Below, one piece after another: positions 38,551 through 49,719 of a stretch of 64,000 bases of DNA. Source of the stretch: Pseudomonadota bacterium (GTDB lineage: Bacteria > Pseudomonadota > Gammaproteobacteria > Steroidobacterales > Steroidobacteraceae); contig JAJZUT010000011.1 of the NCBI GenBank assembly GCA_021847105.1, positions 1-64,000 of the forward strand, written 5' to 3'. Made by a program: the position numbers and the translations under genes. The notes under the pieces were generated by a model. It searched no databases. It saw only the letters and a program-made list of their open reading frames with translations, and had not been told where the DNA came from. Every line of letters starts with the position of its first letter. The first letter of the stretch is position 1.

Positions 38551-39237
38551 CTACGCCCACAATGCGCGGCGCCGGCCCAACTCGATCACGCGTTCAACCA
38601 CCGCCTCAATACCAAGGCCCGTCGAATCAATCAGCGTTGCGTCCGCGGCAGGCACGAGCGGGGCCACCGCCCGGCTCGAGTCACGCGCATCACGCTCGGC
38701 AATCTCGCGCGAAAGGGCGGAGAGGCTAGCACCGGAACCCTTTTCTTTCAACTGGTTATAACGCCGCCGGGCGCGCTCCTCAGGACTGGCGGTAAGAAAG
38801 ATCTTCAAATCCGCCTGCGGAAAGACCACCGTGCCCATGTCCCGCCCATCCGCAACCAATCCGGGGGGCACGGCAAACGCCCTCTGGCGCTCGAGCAGCG
38901 CGCGGCGCACCGCCGGCCAGGCCGCCACCCGGGAGGCGCCCTGGCCGATTTCCTCGGTGCGGATCGCGGCGGTCACGTCCCTCCCCTCGAGCAGCACTCG
39001 CTCGGCCTCGCGCTCGGTGCCAAAGCGCACCGCCATCGCCAGCGCCAGGCGCGCATGGCCTTCAATATCGTCGCGCTCAAGATTGCGCTCGATGCCGGCG
39101 AGCGCCACCAGACGGTAAAGCGCACCGCTATCGAGCAAATGCCAGCCGACTCGGCGGGCCACCGCGCGGCTGATTGTGCCTTTGCCCGAGCCGCTCGGAC
39201 CATCGATTGCGAGGATGGGGGCGATCGGGCCGCTCAC
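38551..39237 (-). CDS. cmk: Cytidylate kinase
   Basis: 228 residues using a GTG start that overlaps the aroA stop (GTGA), giving the E. coli-like length of 227. P-loop IDGPSGSGKGT near the N-terminus, the CMP-binding insert of the long bacterial form, VADGRDMGTVVFPQADLKIF and the lid ERARRRYNQLKEKG. It phosphorylates CMP and dCMP. A coupled aroA-cmk pair followed by rpsA is the typical arrangement. Confidence 0.95.
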   Translation of the reverse strand: MSGPIAPILAIDGPSGSGKGTISRAVARRVGWHLLDSGALYRLVALAGIERNLERDDIEGHARLALAMAVRFGTEREAERVLLEGRDVTAAIRTEEIGQGASRVAAWPAVRRALLERQRAFAVPPGLVADGRDMGTVVFPQADLKIFLTASPEERARRRYNQLKEKGSGASLSALSREIAERDARDSSRAVAPLVPAADATLIDSTGLGIEAVVERVIELGRRRALWA

Positions 39238-40553
39238 AGCGTCTCGATCGCCAGACCCGCCGCGCGCGCCAGCTCCGGAAAGCCCGGAAACGAGGTCGCC
39301 ACGTTGGCCACGTCGAGAATCTCGACCGGCGCACGGGCCGCCAGCGCCGCGATGGCGAAGGCCATGGCAATGCGGTGATCGCCGTGACTGTCGACCGTAC
39401 CACCGCCGAAACCGCTGCCACCGCGAATCCACAGCCCGTCGTCGAGCAGATGATTGTCCACGCCGAGCACGCTCAGGCCTGAGGACATCGCTGCCAGCCG
39501 GTCGGTTTCCTTAACGCGCAGCTCCTCCGCGCCGCGCACCGTCGTCTCGCCCTCGGCGAGCGCCGCGGCGATGAAAAAGATCGGGAACTCATCGATCGCG
39601 AGCGGCACCAGCTCCCGCGGCACATGGATGCCACGGAGGCGGCTCTTGCGCACTTCGATATCGGCCGTGGGCTCGGCGGCGACGCCAGCGTGCGGCTGCA
39701 GCCGGATATCGGCCCCCATGCGCTTGAGCATCTCGAGCAGTCCGGTGCGCGTCGGGTTCACGCCCACGTTGCGCAGCAGTAGGCCGTCTTCGGCTGCCAG
39801 CAGCGCCGCGACGATGAAAAACGCCGCCGAGGAGAAATCCGCCGGCACCTGCACCTGCGTGCCGCGCAGAGGCTGTCCGCCTTCTAGCGAGACGCTCGAG
39901 CCCTCGCGGTGCACCGCAACCCCGAACGCGCCCAGCATCCGCTCGGTGTGATCGCGCGTCGGGGCCGGCTCGCTGATCCGGGTGCGTCCGCTCGCGCCCA
40001 GTCCAGCGAGCAGCAGTGCCGATTTGACCTGGGCGCTCGCCACGGGCATGCGGAAATCGATGCCGTGCAGAGTCGGCGTGCCGCGGATGTGCACCGGCGG
40101 GCGACCCTCGCGCGTTTCAATCCGGGCGCCCATCTGGCGCAGCGGGCCGGCCACCCGCTCCATCGGCCGGCGCATCAGCGACTCATCGCCGATCAGCACC
40201 GAGTCGAACGGCTGCGGCGCCAGCAGCCCCATGAACAGCCGCATCGCGGTGCCGGCATTGCCCATATCGAGCGGGGCGCTCGAACCGATGAGTGCCGCGG
40301 CGCCAGCCCCGTGCACCACCACCCGCTCCGGCGCCGGCCGTTCGATGCGCACGCCGAGCCCCTGCAGGGCGCGCAATGTCGAGAGGCAATCGGCTCCTTC
40401 GAGAAAGCCGTTGATTTCAGTATCCCCCGCAGCGATGCCGCCCAGCATGAGTGCGCGGTGGGAGATCGACTTGTCCCCGGGAACGGTCAACTCCCCGCCG
40501 ATGCGCCCGCCGGGCGCGACACGGAATCGCGGTCGAATGTCAGCAGAATTCAT
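39234..40553 (-). CDS. aroA: EPSP synthase (3-phosphoshikimate 1-carboxyvinyltransferase)
   Basis: 439 residues. Sixth step of the shikimate pathway. Start at 40553 (GAGAG upstream) is followed by GGELTVPGDKSISHRALMLG, the phosphoenolpyruvate-site motif LDMGNAGTAMRLFMG, IDEFPIFFIAAA with the catalytic Asp, EELRVKETDRLAAM and the late DSHGDHRIAMAFAIAAL. NAGTAMR with Ala in place of the usual Gly at the third position of N-x-G-T is notable because changes in this loop affect glyphosate binding in other enzymes. It overlaps cmk by 4 bases and follows pheA by 10. Confidence 0.96.
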   Translation of the reverse strand: MNSADIRPRFRVAPGGRIGGELTVPGDKSISHRALMLGGIAAGDTEINGFLEGADCLSTLRALQGLGVRIERPAPERVVVHGAGAAALIGSSAPLDMGNAGTAMRLFMGLLAPQPFDSVLIGDESLMRRPMERVAGPLRQMGARIETREGRPPVHIRGTPTLHGIDFRMPVASAQVKSALLLAGLGASGRTRISEPAPTRDHTERMLGAFGVAVHREGSSVSLEGGQPLRGTQVQVPADFSSAAFFIVAALLAAEDGLLLRNVGVNPTRTGLLEMLKRMGADIRLQPHAGVAAEPTADIEVRKSRLRGIHVPRELVPLAIDEFPIFFIAAALAEGETTVRGAEELRVKETDRLAAMSSGLSVLGVDNHLLDDGLWIRGGSGFGGGTVDSHGDHRIAMAFAIAALAARAPVEILDVANVATSFPGFPELARAAGLAIETL

Positions 40554-40563
40554 GGTCGTCTCT

Positions 40564-41688
40564 CTACAGAACTGCCCGTGGATAAGAGCCCAGCAGGCGA
40601 AATAACGATGCACTGCGCTTCAGCGAGGCGAGCGCACGTGCCACATGCGGCTCCTCGGCGTGTCCTTCGATGTCGATAAAGAAAACATAGTCCCACTTGC
40701 GCCGGTGCGATGGACGCGACTCGATGCGCGTCATGCTCACCCGGTGGCGTGCGAGCGGCTCGAGCAGCCGATACAGCGCCCCCGGCGCATCGGTGTGTCC
40801 GACCGACACCAGCAGCGTGCTGCGATCCTGACCGCTCGGGGCGAGCAGCTTCCTGCCGAGCACCAGAAAGCGCGTGGTGTTGTCGGCACGATCCTCGATC
40901 TGGCTCACCAGCACCTTCAGTCCGTACACCTCAGCGGCCGTCTGCCCGGCGATCGCGGCCGTGCCGCGCTCGTCGCGCGCCCGGCGTGCCGCCTCGCCAT
41001 TGCTCGCCACGGGGATCAGTTCGATCTCCGGCAGGTGCTCCTGCAGCCACAGCCGGCACTGCGCCAACGACTGCGGATGCGAGCAGATGCGCACGATGCG
41101 CCCGAGGGCGTTCATGTTGCCCATTAGATGGTGGTGGATGCGCAGTTCCACTTCACCGCAGATCTTCAGCGGCGAGGAGAGAAAGCGATCAAGCGTATGG
41201 TTGACCGTCCCCTCGGTGGAGTTCTCGATCGGCACTACGCCAAAATCAGCGGCCGCCGACTCGACCTCGTGAAACACCTCATCGATCGAGGCAAGCGGCA
41301 GCGCGCGCACCGAATGCCCGAAGTGCGTCAGCACGGCAGTCTGGCTGAAGGTCGCCTCGGGTCCGAGATAGGCCACCTTCAGCGGCTCCTGCTGCGCCAG
41401 GCAGGCGGACATGATCTCGCGGAACAGGCGCACCACCTCCTCGTCGCGCAGCGGACCGCGATTGCGCTCGCGCACCGCGCGCAACACCTGCGCCTCGCGC
41501 TCCGGCCGGTAGAACTCCGCACCGCCGCCATCGCGACTCTTGGCGAGCCCCACGCGCTGCGCGAGCTGCGCCCGCTCGTTGAGCAGGCGCTGGATCTGCT
41601 GATCGACCGAGTCGATTCGCTCGCGCACGACCGTGAGTGTATCGGTGGCGGGCGCAGCGCGGCGGCGGACGGAAGGTTTACGTGCCAT
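40564..41688 (-). CDS. pheA: Bifunctional chorismate mutase/prephenate dehydratase (P-protein)
   Basis: 374 residues. An AroQ chorismate mutase helix bundle (about 18-105, RERIDSVDQQIQRLLNERAQ), a prephenate dehydratase domain (about 105-285, VAYLGPEATFSQTA, VVPIENSTEGTVNHTLD, the Thr-Arg-Phe motif NTTRFLVLG) and a C-terminal ACT domain (about 295-370) with the Phe-binding ESRPS segment (MTRIESRPSHRRKWDYVFFI), implying feedback inhibition. Leads from chorismate to phenylpyruvate. It sits between serA and aroA. Confidence 0.96.
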   Translation of the reverse strand: MARKPSVRRRAAPATDTLTVVRERIDSVDQQIQRLLNERAQLAQRVGLAKSRDGGGAEFYRPEREAQVLRAVRERNRGPLRDEEVVRLFREIMSACLAQQEPLKVAYLGPEATFSQTAVLTHFGHSVRALPLASIDEVFHEVESAAADFGVVPIENSTEGTVNHTLDRFLSSPLKICGEVELRIHHHLMGNMNALGRIVRICSHPQSLAQCRLWLQEHLPEIELIPVASNGEAARRARDERGTAAIAGQTAAEVYGLKVLVSQIEDRADNTTRFLVLGRKLLAPSGQDRSTLLVSVGHTDAPGALYRLLEPLARHRVSMTRIESRPSHRRKWDYVFFIDIEGHAEEPHVARALASLKRSASLFRLLGSYPRAVL

Positions 41689-41703
41689 AGTCGTTGAGGA
41701 GTC

Positions 41704-42873
41704 TCAGATGAGGTGAGCGGAAAGTACACCACTGATGGCACGCACGGCCGCGAGCAACTCCGGCTGCAGCGTACCGTCCACATCGAGCAGCGTGTATGCG
41801 TACTCGCCACGCGAGGCGTTCAGCAGTGTGGCGATGTTCAGACCCGCGCCGGCCAGTTGCGTACAGATCTGCCCGACCATGTTCGGTACGTTGCGGTTGG
41901 CGATCGCCAGGCGGGCGCAGCCCGGCGAGCGCGCGAGCTGCGCCTCGGGAAGATTGACGCAATTGCGGATGTTGCCGTTCTCGAGAAAATCGCGCAGCTG
42001 ATCCGCAGCCATCACCGCACAGTTGTCGGCCGCCTCGCCAGTGAGCTCCCCTAGATGCGGCAGCGTGATCACCTTGGCGTGGTCCTTCAGCAGGTTGCTC
42101 GGAAAGTCGCACACATAGCTGTGCAGCCAGCCGGCATCGAGCGCGGCCACGACAGCGGCGTCATCGACGATGCCGGCACGCGAGAAGTTCAGCAGCACCG
42201 CCCCTTTTTGCAGCAGCCGCACCCGGTACTCTCCGACCAGCCCCCGAGTCTGCTCATTGAGCGGCACGTGCACGGTGACCAGATCAGCGCGAGCAAACAG
42301 ATCATCGAGCGACAGGGCCTGCTCGACCCCGGAGGACAACTGCCACGCCCGCTGTACGGTGATCTGTGGGTCGTAGCCGAGCACCCGCATACCGAGCGAC
42401 TCCGCGGCGTTGGCCACTTCCACCCCCACCGCCCCGAGCCCGACCACCCCGAGGGTACGTCCGGCGAGCTCGAAGCCGGCAAACGCTTCGCGGCCGGCGT
42501 GCACCGCCGCCTCGATGGCGCTGTCCGCACCGTGCAGATCGCGGGCAAAGCGCCACGCCTGACAGATGTTGCGTGCGGCGAGAAACAGGCTCGCCAGAAC
42601 CAGTTCCTTCACCGCATTGGCGTTGGCGCCGGGGGCATTGAAGACGGGGATGCCGCGGCGGCTGAGCTCGGCCACTGGAATGTTATCAACCGCCGCGCCG
42701 GCGCGTGCCACGGCGCGTACCGTGACCGGCAGCGCCACCCCGTGCATCTCGGCCGAACGAACCAGCACCGCATGCGGCTGCTCGAGGTGCGCGCCCACCT
42801 CATAGCGCTCTCGCGGCAGACGCTCCAGGCCGCGCGGACTGATCTCGTTGAGGGTCAGGATCCGATAGCGCAT
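41704..42873 (-). CDS. serA: D-3-phosphoglycerate dehydrogenase
   Basis: 389 residues. The NAD-binding core has TLGVVGLGAVGVEVANAAE and the acid at the second strand (GYDPQ); catalytic Arg in LLNFSRAGIVDD and His in LPHLGELTGEA; a C-terminal ACT domain (about 315-389) begins RLAIANRNVPNMVGQI. The shortened YVCDFPSNLL stretch places it in the compact SerA subtype. Being next to serC supports serine synthesis rather than another 2-hydroxyacid substrate. Confidence 0.92.
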   Translation of the reverse strand: MRYRILTLNEISPRGLERLPRERYEVGAHLEQPHAVLVRSAEMHGVALPVTVRAVARAGAAVDNIPVAELSRRGIPVFNAPGANANAVKELVLASLFLAARNICQAWRFARDLHGADSAIEAAVHAGREAFAGFELAGRTLGVVGLGAVGVEVANAAESLGMRVLGYDPQITVQRAWQLSSGVEQALSLDDLFARADLVTVHVPLNEQTRGLVGEYRVRLLQKGAVLLNFSRAGIVDDAAVVAALDAGWLHSYVCDFPSNLLKDHAKVITLPHLGELTGEAADNCAVMAADQLRDFLENGNIRNCVNLPEAQLARSPGCARLAIANRNVPNMVGQICTQLAGAGLNIATLLNASRGEYAYTLLDVDGTLQPELLAAVRAISGVLSAHLI

Positions 42874-42879
42874 CGCCGC

Positions 42880-43962
42880 TTAGCCGTGTCGGCGCTCAAA
42901 CTCGCGCATGAACGCAACCAGAGCGCCGACCGCCTCGAGCGGCACGGCGTTGTAGAGGCTTGCACGCAAGCCGCCGACCGAGCGGTGGCCCTCGAGGTGA
43001 GTCAGGCCCTCTCCGGCCGCCTCGCGCAGAAACTCCGGCACCAGCTCCGCACGCGCGAGCGTGAAGGGCACATTCATCCAGGAACGGCACGTGCGCTCGA
43101 CCGGACTGCGGTACATCCCGGAGGCATCGATCGCCCCGTAGAGCAATTCGGCCTTGGCACGGTTGCGCGCGGCCATCGCCGCGAGCCCGCCCTGCGCCTC
43201 GATCCAACCAAACACCAGGTTGGCGATGTACCAGGAGAACGTCGGCGGCGTATTGAGCATCGAGCCGTGCGCAGCCATGCGCGCATAATCGAGCACCGTC
43301 GGCACATCGGTGCGTGCGCTTGCGAGCAGCGACTCGTGCACGATCACGACGCACAGCCCCGAGGGACCGATGTTCTTCTGTGCCCCGGCGTATATCAGGC
43401 CGAAGCGGCTCACCTCGATCGGGCGCGAGAGAATCGTCGAAGACATGTCCGCCACGAGCGGCACGGCGCCAGTCTCAGGCACGTACGGAAACTCCACCCC
43501 ACCGATGGTTTCATTCGGAGTGTAGTGCACGTAGACGGAGTGCGGATCGAGTCGCAGTGCCTGCGGCGCGGGCACGCTGGTGTAGCTTGAGCCGGCCTCA
43601 TCGGCCGCGAGATTGACCTGCAGGCCGAGCCGCTCGGCCTCCTCGATGGCCTTCGCCGACCACACTCCGGTATTGAGGTAATCGACCCGTGCACCGCGCG
43701 CGGCGAGGTTCAGCGGCACGGCGGCAAACTGTCCCGTGGCCCCGCCCTGCAGGAACAGCACCCGATAACTGTTCGGGATCGCCAGCAGCGCGCGCAGCCG
43801 CGCCTCCATCTGCTCGGCGAGCGCGGTAAACGCCTTGCCGCGATGGCTCACTTCCATCACCGACATGCCGCAACCGTCCCAATCGGTCAGTTCCGCGGCG
43901 GCCTGCTCCAGGACTTCCAGCGGCAGCGCCGCGGGCCCTGCGGAGAAATTGAACACGCGCAC
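42880..43962 (-). CDS. serC: Phosphoserine aminotransferase
   Basis: 360 residues, the normal length; PLP-dependent class V fold. FNFSAGPAALPLEVL and GMSVMEVSHRGKAF at the N-terminus, LFLQGGATGQFAAVP for phosphate binding, the PLP lysine in IYAGAQKNIGPSGL, and the C-terminal GHRSVGGLRASLYNAV. The start is GTG at 43962 with GGAAGG just upstream. It also acts in pyridoxal phosphate synthesis. It is followed at once by serA. Confidence 0.96.
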   Translation of the reverse strand: MRVFNFSAGPAALPLEVLEQAAAELTDWDGCGMSVMEVSHRGKAFTALAEQMEARLRALLAIPNSYRVLFLQGGATGQFAAVPLNLAARGARVDYLNTGVWSAKAIEEAERLGLQVNLAADEAGSSYTSVPAPQALRLDPHSVYVHYTPNETIGGVEFPYVPETGAVPLVADMSSTILSRPIEVSRFGLIYAGAQKNIGPSGLCVVIVHESLLASARTDVPTVLDYARMAAHGSMLNTPPTFSWYIANLVFGWIEAQGGLAAMAARNRAKAELLYGAIDASGMYRSPVERTCRSWMNVPFTLARAELVPEFLREAAGEGLTHLEGHRSVGGLRASLYNAVPLEAVGALVAFMREFERRHG

Positions 43963-44102
43963 AGTGCCCTTCCGGCCAAATATTGAGCAACCAGGGGACT
44001 TTGGATACTAGCAATTGCTCAGCCGGGCTTCAGGACTTTTGCGCGCGCCGCCCGAGCATGGTCGGACCGGCGGCATGCTCGCGACGAAGGCCTGGCGGAC
44101 GC

Positions 44103-44128
44103 GCCCCGGGGGCGTGCGCGCCCCCGGG
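44103..44128. terminator. Perfect 11-bp GC hairpin after gyrA
   Basis: CCCCGGGGGCG and CGCCCCCGGGG around a TGCG loop, starting 11 bases past the gyrA stop codon. No U-tract follows on the minus strand. It is probably the 3' boundary of gyrA and may also shield serC, which starts 140 bases further. Confidence 0.6.
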
Positions 44129-44138
44129 GGTACGCACA

Positions 44139-46751
<2,613 letters not shown>

Positions 46752-46884
46752 CGGACCTTGGAACCTGCCAAAACGCCAATGTTAGCACGGGGGGCGCATC
46801 CGGCGCTGCGCGCGCGGCCGAGATGAACGATAATGGCTGTTGCCGCCGGTCCGCCGGCGGGACGGACCCGCAGAGCAGGTAAAT

Positions 46885-47619
46885 ATGGCAACCGCAACCG
46901 AGCACGACGCCGCGCAGACACACGCCCCGAACGCCGAGCAGCGCGAGATCGGCAAGTTCGACGCGATCGCCGGGCGCTTCTGGGACGAGCACGGCCCGTT
47001 CCGCCCGCTGCATCAGCTCAACCCCGTGCGCATGCGATTTATCACCGAGCGTGCCGTCACCGCCGGTGCGCGTGCGATCGATGTCGGCTGCGGCGGCGGT
47101 CTGGTGTCCGAGGGCCTCGCTCGTGCGGGCGCGACGGTCACCGGCATCGACCTGGCTGAGGGCATGATCGAGGTCGCCCGGCTGCACGCGGCCGCCCACG
47201 GACTGAGCATTGATTACCGCCTCGCGGCCGGCGAAGCGCTCGCCGCGCAGGAGCCCGGAGCGTTCGACATCGTTACCTGCATGGAGATGCTCGAGCACGT
47301 GCCTGATCCGGCCTCGATGCTCACCACGCTTGCAGCACTCACGCGCCCGGGCGGCTCGGTGTTCGTCTCGACGCTCAACCGCAACCTGAAGTCCTTTCTG
47401 GTGGCGATCGTCGGGGCCGAGTACCTGCTGTCGCTCGTGCCGCGCGGCACGCACGAATACGAACGGTTCATCCGCCCGAGCGAGATGACTCGCTGGGCTC
47501 GCGCGGCCGGCCTTGAACCGCGTGCGATCGCCGGCATCGCGCTCGGACCACTCGGCGGGGCCCGCCTGAGCACTGATCCCTCGGTCAATTACATCGCGCA
47601 GTTCGTGCGCACCGCCTGA
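46885..47619 (+). CDS. ubiG: Ubiquinone biosynthesis O-methyltransferase
   Basis: 244 residues from ATG 46885, giving the E. coli-like length. Class I SAM methyltransferase: FDAIAGRFWDEHGPFRPLHQLNPVRM, AIDVGCGGGLVSEGLARAGA (motif I), GIDLAEGMI, CMEMLEHVPDP and the late RGTHEYERFIRPSEM membrane-interaction region. It performs both O-methylations of ubiquinone synthesis. A GATAAT -10-like box at 46829 and a small 7-bp hairpin (46843-46860) precede it. The gyrA-ubiG divergent pair is a common arrangement. Confidence 0.95.
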   Translation: MATATEHDAAQTHAPNAEQREIGKFDAIAGRFWDEHGPFRPLHQLNPVRMRFITERAVTAGARAIDVGCGGGLVSEGLARAGATVTGIDLAEGMIEVARLHAAAHGLSIDYRLAAGEALAAQEPGAFDIVTCMEMLEHVPDPASMLTTLAALTRPGGSVFVSTLNRNLKSFLVAIVGAEYLLSLVPRGTHEYERFIRPSEMTRWARAAGLEPRAIAGIALGPLGGARLSTDPSVNYIAQFVRTA

Positions 47620-47626
47620 GACGCGG

Positions 47627-48907
47627 ATGCCGGCCGCTGCGCTTGCCACCGCCGCCCTTGTGCTCGGGGCGCTGCTCGGCTTTCTTCTCGGCCAGCTCGA
47701 TGCGCAGCGACGCCGCAGCGCGCTGCGCATCGAGCTCGAGAGCGCCCGCGCCGAACTCGAAGCCGAGCGGCGCAACGCCACTGCGCGGGAGGCGGCCTCA
47801 GCCGCCGGCGAACTGCGCCTGCGCGAGAGCTTCGCAGCGCTCGCCCAGCAGGCCCTGCAAAACAACAACGAGCTATTTCTCGCCGTGGCGCGCGAGACGC
47901 TCGGACGCGAGCAGGCGCTCGCGCAGAGTGGCCTGCGCGAGCGCGAGACGTCCATCGCCCAGCTGGTCGAGCCGTTGCGCGCGGCCCTGGCTCAAACCGA
48001 GCAGCAAGTGCACGCGCTGGAGCGCGAGCGGCGCGAGGCGTACGCCGCGCTGCGCACCCAGATCGAGTCACTCGCCAGCGGACAGAGCCAGCTGCAGCGC
48101 GAGACACGCAACCTGGTGACCGCATTACGCCGTCCCGAGGTGCGTGGCCGCTGGGGCGAGCTCACTCTGCGGCGCCTGGTAGAGCTTGCCGGGCTGAGCG
48201 AGCACTGCGACTTCACCGAGCAGGCGCACCTCGAGGGCCCCGGCGGCGCATTGCGTCCGGATCTGGTGGTGCACATGCCCGAGGCGCGCGATCTGGTGAT
48301 CGACGTCAAAACCCCGCTCGATGCCTATATCGAGGCGCTCGAGGCGCAAAGCGAGGAGGCCCGTCGAAGCGCACTGCGCCGCCACGCGCAGCAGCTCGAG
48401 GCGCGCATCCGTGAGCTCGCCTCCAAGGCGTATTGGGCACAGTTCGCGCGCAGTCCGCAGTTTGCCGTGCTGTTTCTGCCCGGGGACCAGTTCCTCGCCG
48501 CCGCCCTGGCCGAGCGGCCCGAGCTGATCGAGGCGGCGCTGCGACAGAACATCATCATCGCCACGCCCTCGACCTTGATCGCGCTGCTGAAGACCGTGGC
48601 CTACGGCTGGCGCCAGAGCGCGATGGCCGACAATGCCGCGCTCATCCGCGGCCTCGGTCAGGAGCTGCATCGACGGCTCGGGAGTTTCATTGGGCATCTG
48701 CAGCGCATGGGGCAGCGGCTCGATGCGGCCGTCGAGGCCTACAACGGCGCGGTGGGCTCGCTCGAGCGTCAGGTGCTGCCTCAGGCAAGACGCTTCAGCG
48801 AACTCGGTGCCCCGGCCGACGCGCAACTGGCGAGTCTCGAACCGATCGATCAGCCGGTGCGCAGCGCCGGCGCCCGGCCCGAGCCACCGGACTCAGCCGC
48901 GCAATGA
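47627..48907 (+). CDS. rmuC: DNA recombination protein RmuC
   Basis: 426 residues. N-terminal membrane helix (about 5-23), a long Arg/Glu-rich coiled coil (about 28-165), and the PD-(D/E)XK-like RmuC domain: RGRWGELTLRRLVELAGL, RPDLVVHMPEARDLVIDVKT, SPQFAVLFLPGDQFLAAAL and NIIIATPSTLIALLKTVAYG. Implicated in limiting inversions between repeats. It starts 7 bases after ubiG, suggesting co-transcription, and its end overlaps the convergent pseudouridine synthase gene by 15 bases. Confidence 0.94.
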   Translation: MPAAALATAALVLGALLGFLLGQLDAQRRRSALRIELESARAELEAERRNATAREAASAAGELRLRESFAALAQQALQNNNELFLAVARETLGREQALAQSGLRERETSIAQLVEPLRAALAQTEQQVHALERERREAYAALRTQIESLASGQSQLQRETRNLVTALRRPEVRGRWGELTLRRLVELAGLSEHCDFTEQAHLEGPGGALRPDLVVHMPEARDLVIDVKTPLDAYIEALEAQSEEARRSALRRHAQQLEARIRELASKAYWAQFARSPQFAVLFLPGDQFLAAALAERPELIEAALRQNIIIATPSTLIALLKTVAYGWRQSAMADNAALIRGLGQELHRRLGSFIGHLQRMGQRLDAAVEAYNGAVGSLERQVLPQARRFSELGAPADAQLASLEPIDQPVRSAGARPEPPDSAAQ

Positions 48908-49714
48908 CGGCGGCGCTGACGGCTCGGGCGTCGACGGATTCAGCAGCGCCTCGAGTTCCTCGGCACTGAGCGCCCGGAAATGACCGCGCGGAAGCGCGCG
49001 CTCGAGCTGCAGAGCGCCGAGTTGTGTGCGCAGCACGCGGCTGACGCGCGCGCCCTGCCGCTCGAACAGCTGGCGGACATCCTTGCCGCTGGCGCCACGC
49101 GCACGGAGCGCGTACCAACGGTTGGTGCCCTCCCCGCCGGCGCTCTCGCAGCCGAGGACCTCCAGGCGCACACCGCTATCGAGTGCGCCCCCGAGCACGC
49201 CACCGAGTTGCGTCTCGTTCAACTCGCCGAGCACCCGCACACTGAATGCGCTCTCCCACTGGCGAACCCGTCTCTGCAGACGCGCGGCGCACTCGCCGTC
49301 ACCGCAGAGCAACTCCAGCCCACCGTCGATGCGCGGCATGGGGCTGATCACAATAAAGCGCCGTCCGGCACGCCGAGGAAGCCGCTCGAGCAGCGGCACG
49401 GCGTCCTCTGTCGAGGTATTGGGTGCCTCGTCCAGCCGCTCACCGCTGGAGCGGTGGTAGATGAACGCGACGCCAGCGCCCGCGGGCTCGCGCTGACGCA
49501 CCAGACGCCCGTCGAGACGCACTTGATCGGCCGGCCCGACCCGCATCCCCAGGCTTGCCGGCTGCCCGTTGACGGTCAAGCGTCCGGCCCGAATCCAATC
49601 CTCGGCCTCACGCCGGGAGGCGAGTCCGGCGTGGGCGAGCACTTTCTGCAATCGCTCGGGGGCGGTGGCCTGCTCGGTGCGCTCGGCGTTTCTGCGCCGC
49701 GGATGCCTGGGCAT
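48893..49714 (-). CDS. RsuA/RluB-family pseudouridine synthase-like protein, divergent active site
   Basis: 273 residues. The N-terminal S4 RNA-binding domain is intact (ERLQKVLAHAGLASRREAED, about 20-67). In the catalytic domain the usual G-R-L-D-x-x-T-x-G-L-L-L-L-T is reduced to P-R-I-D-G-G-L-E-L-L (D130 retained, two residues and the Thr missing), and the K-P-x-G-x-x loop is changed to YHRSSGERLD. The C-terminal part (GGALDSGVRLEVLGCESAGG, WYALRARGASGKDVRQLFER) still resembles RluB. The gene sits after scpB as rluB normally does, so orthology is likely but activity on 23S rRNA is doubtful. The start is 5 bases after the scpB stop. Confidence 0.82.
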   Translation of the reverse strand: MPRHPRRRNAERTEQATAPERLQKVLAHAGLASRREAEDWIRAGRLTVNGQPASLGMRVGPADQVRLDGRLVRQREPAGAGVAFIYHRSSGERLDEAPNTSTEDAVPLLERLPRRAGRRFIVISPMPRIDGGLELLCGDGECAARLQRRVRQWESAFSVRVLGELNETQLGGVLGGALDSGVRLEVLGCESAGGEGTNRWYALRARGASGKDVRQLFERQGARVSRVLRTQLGALQLERALPRGHFRALSAEELEALLNPSTPEPSAPPSLRG

Positions 49715-49719
49715 GGGGC

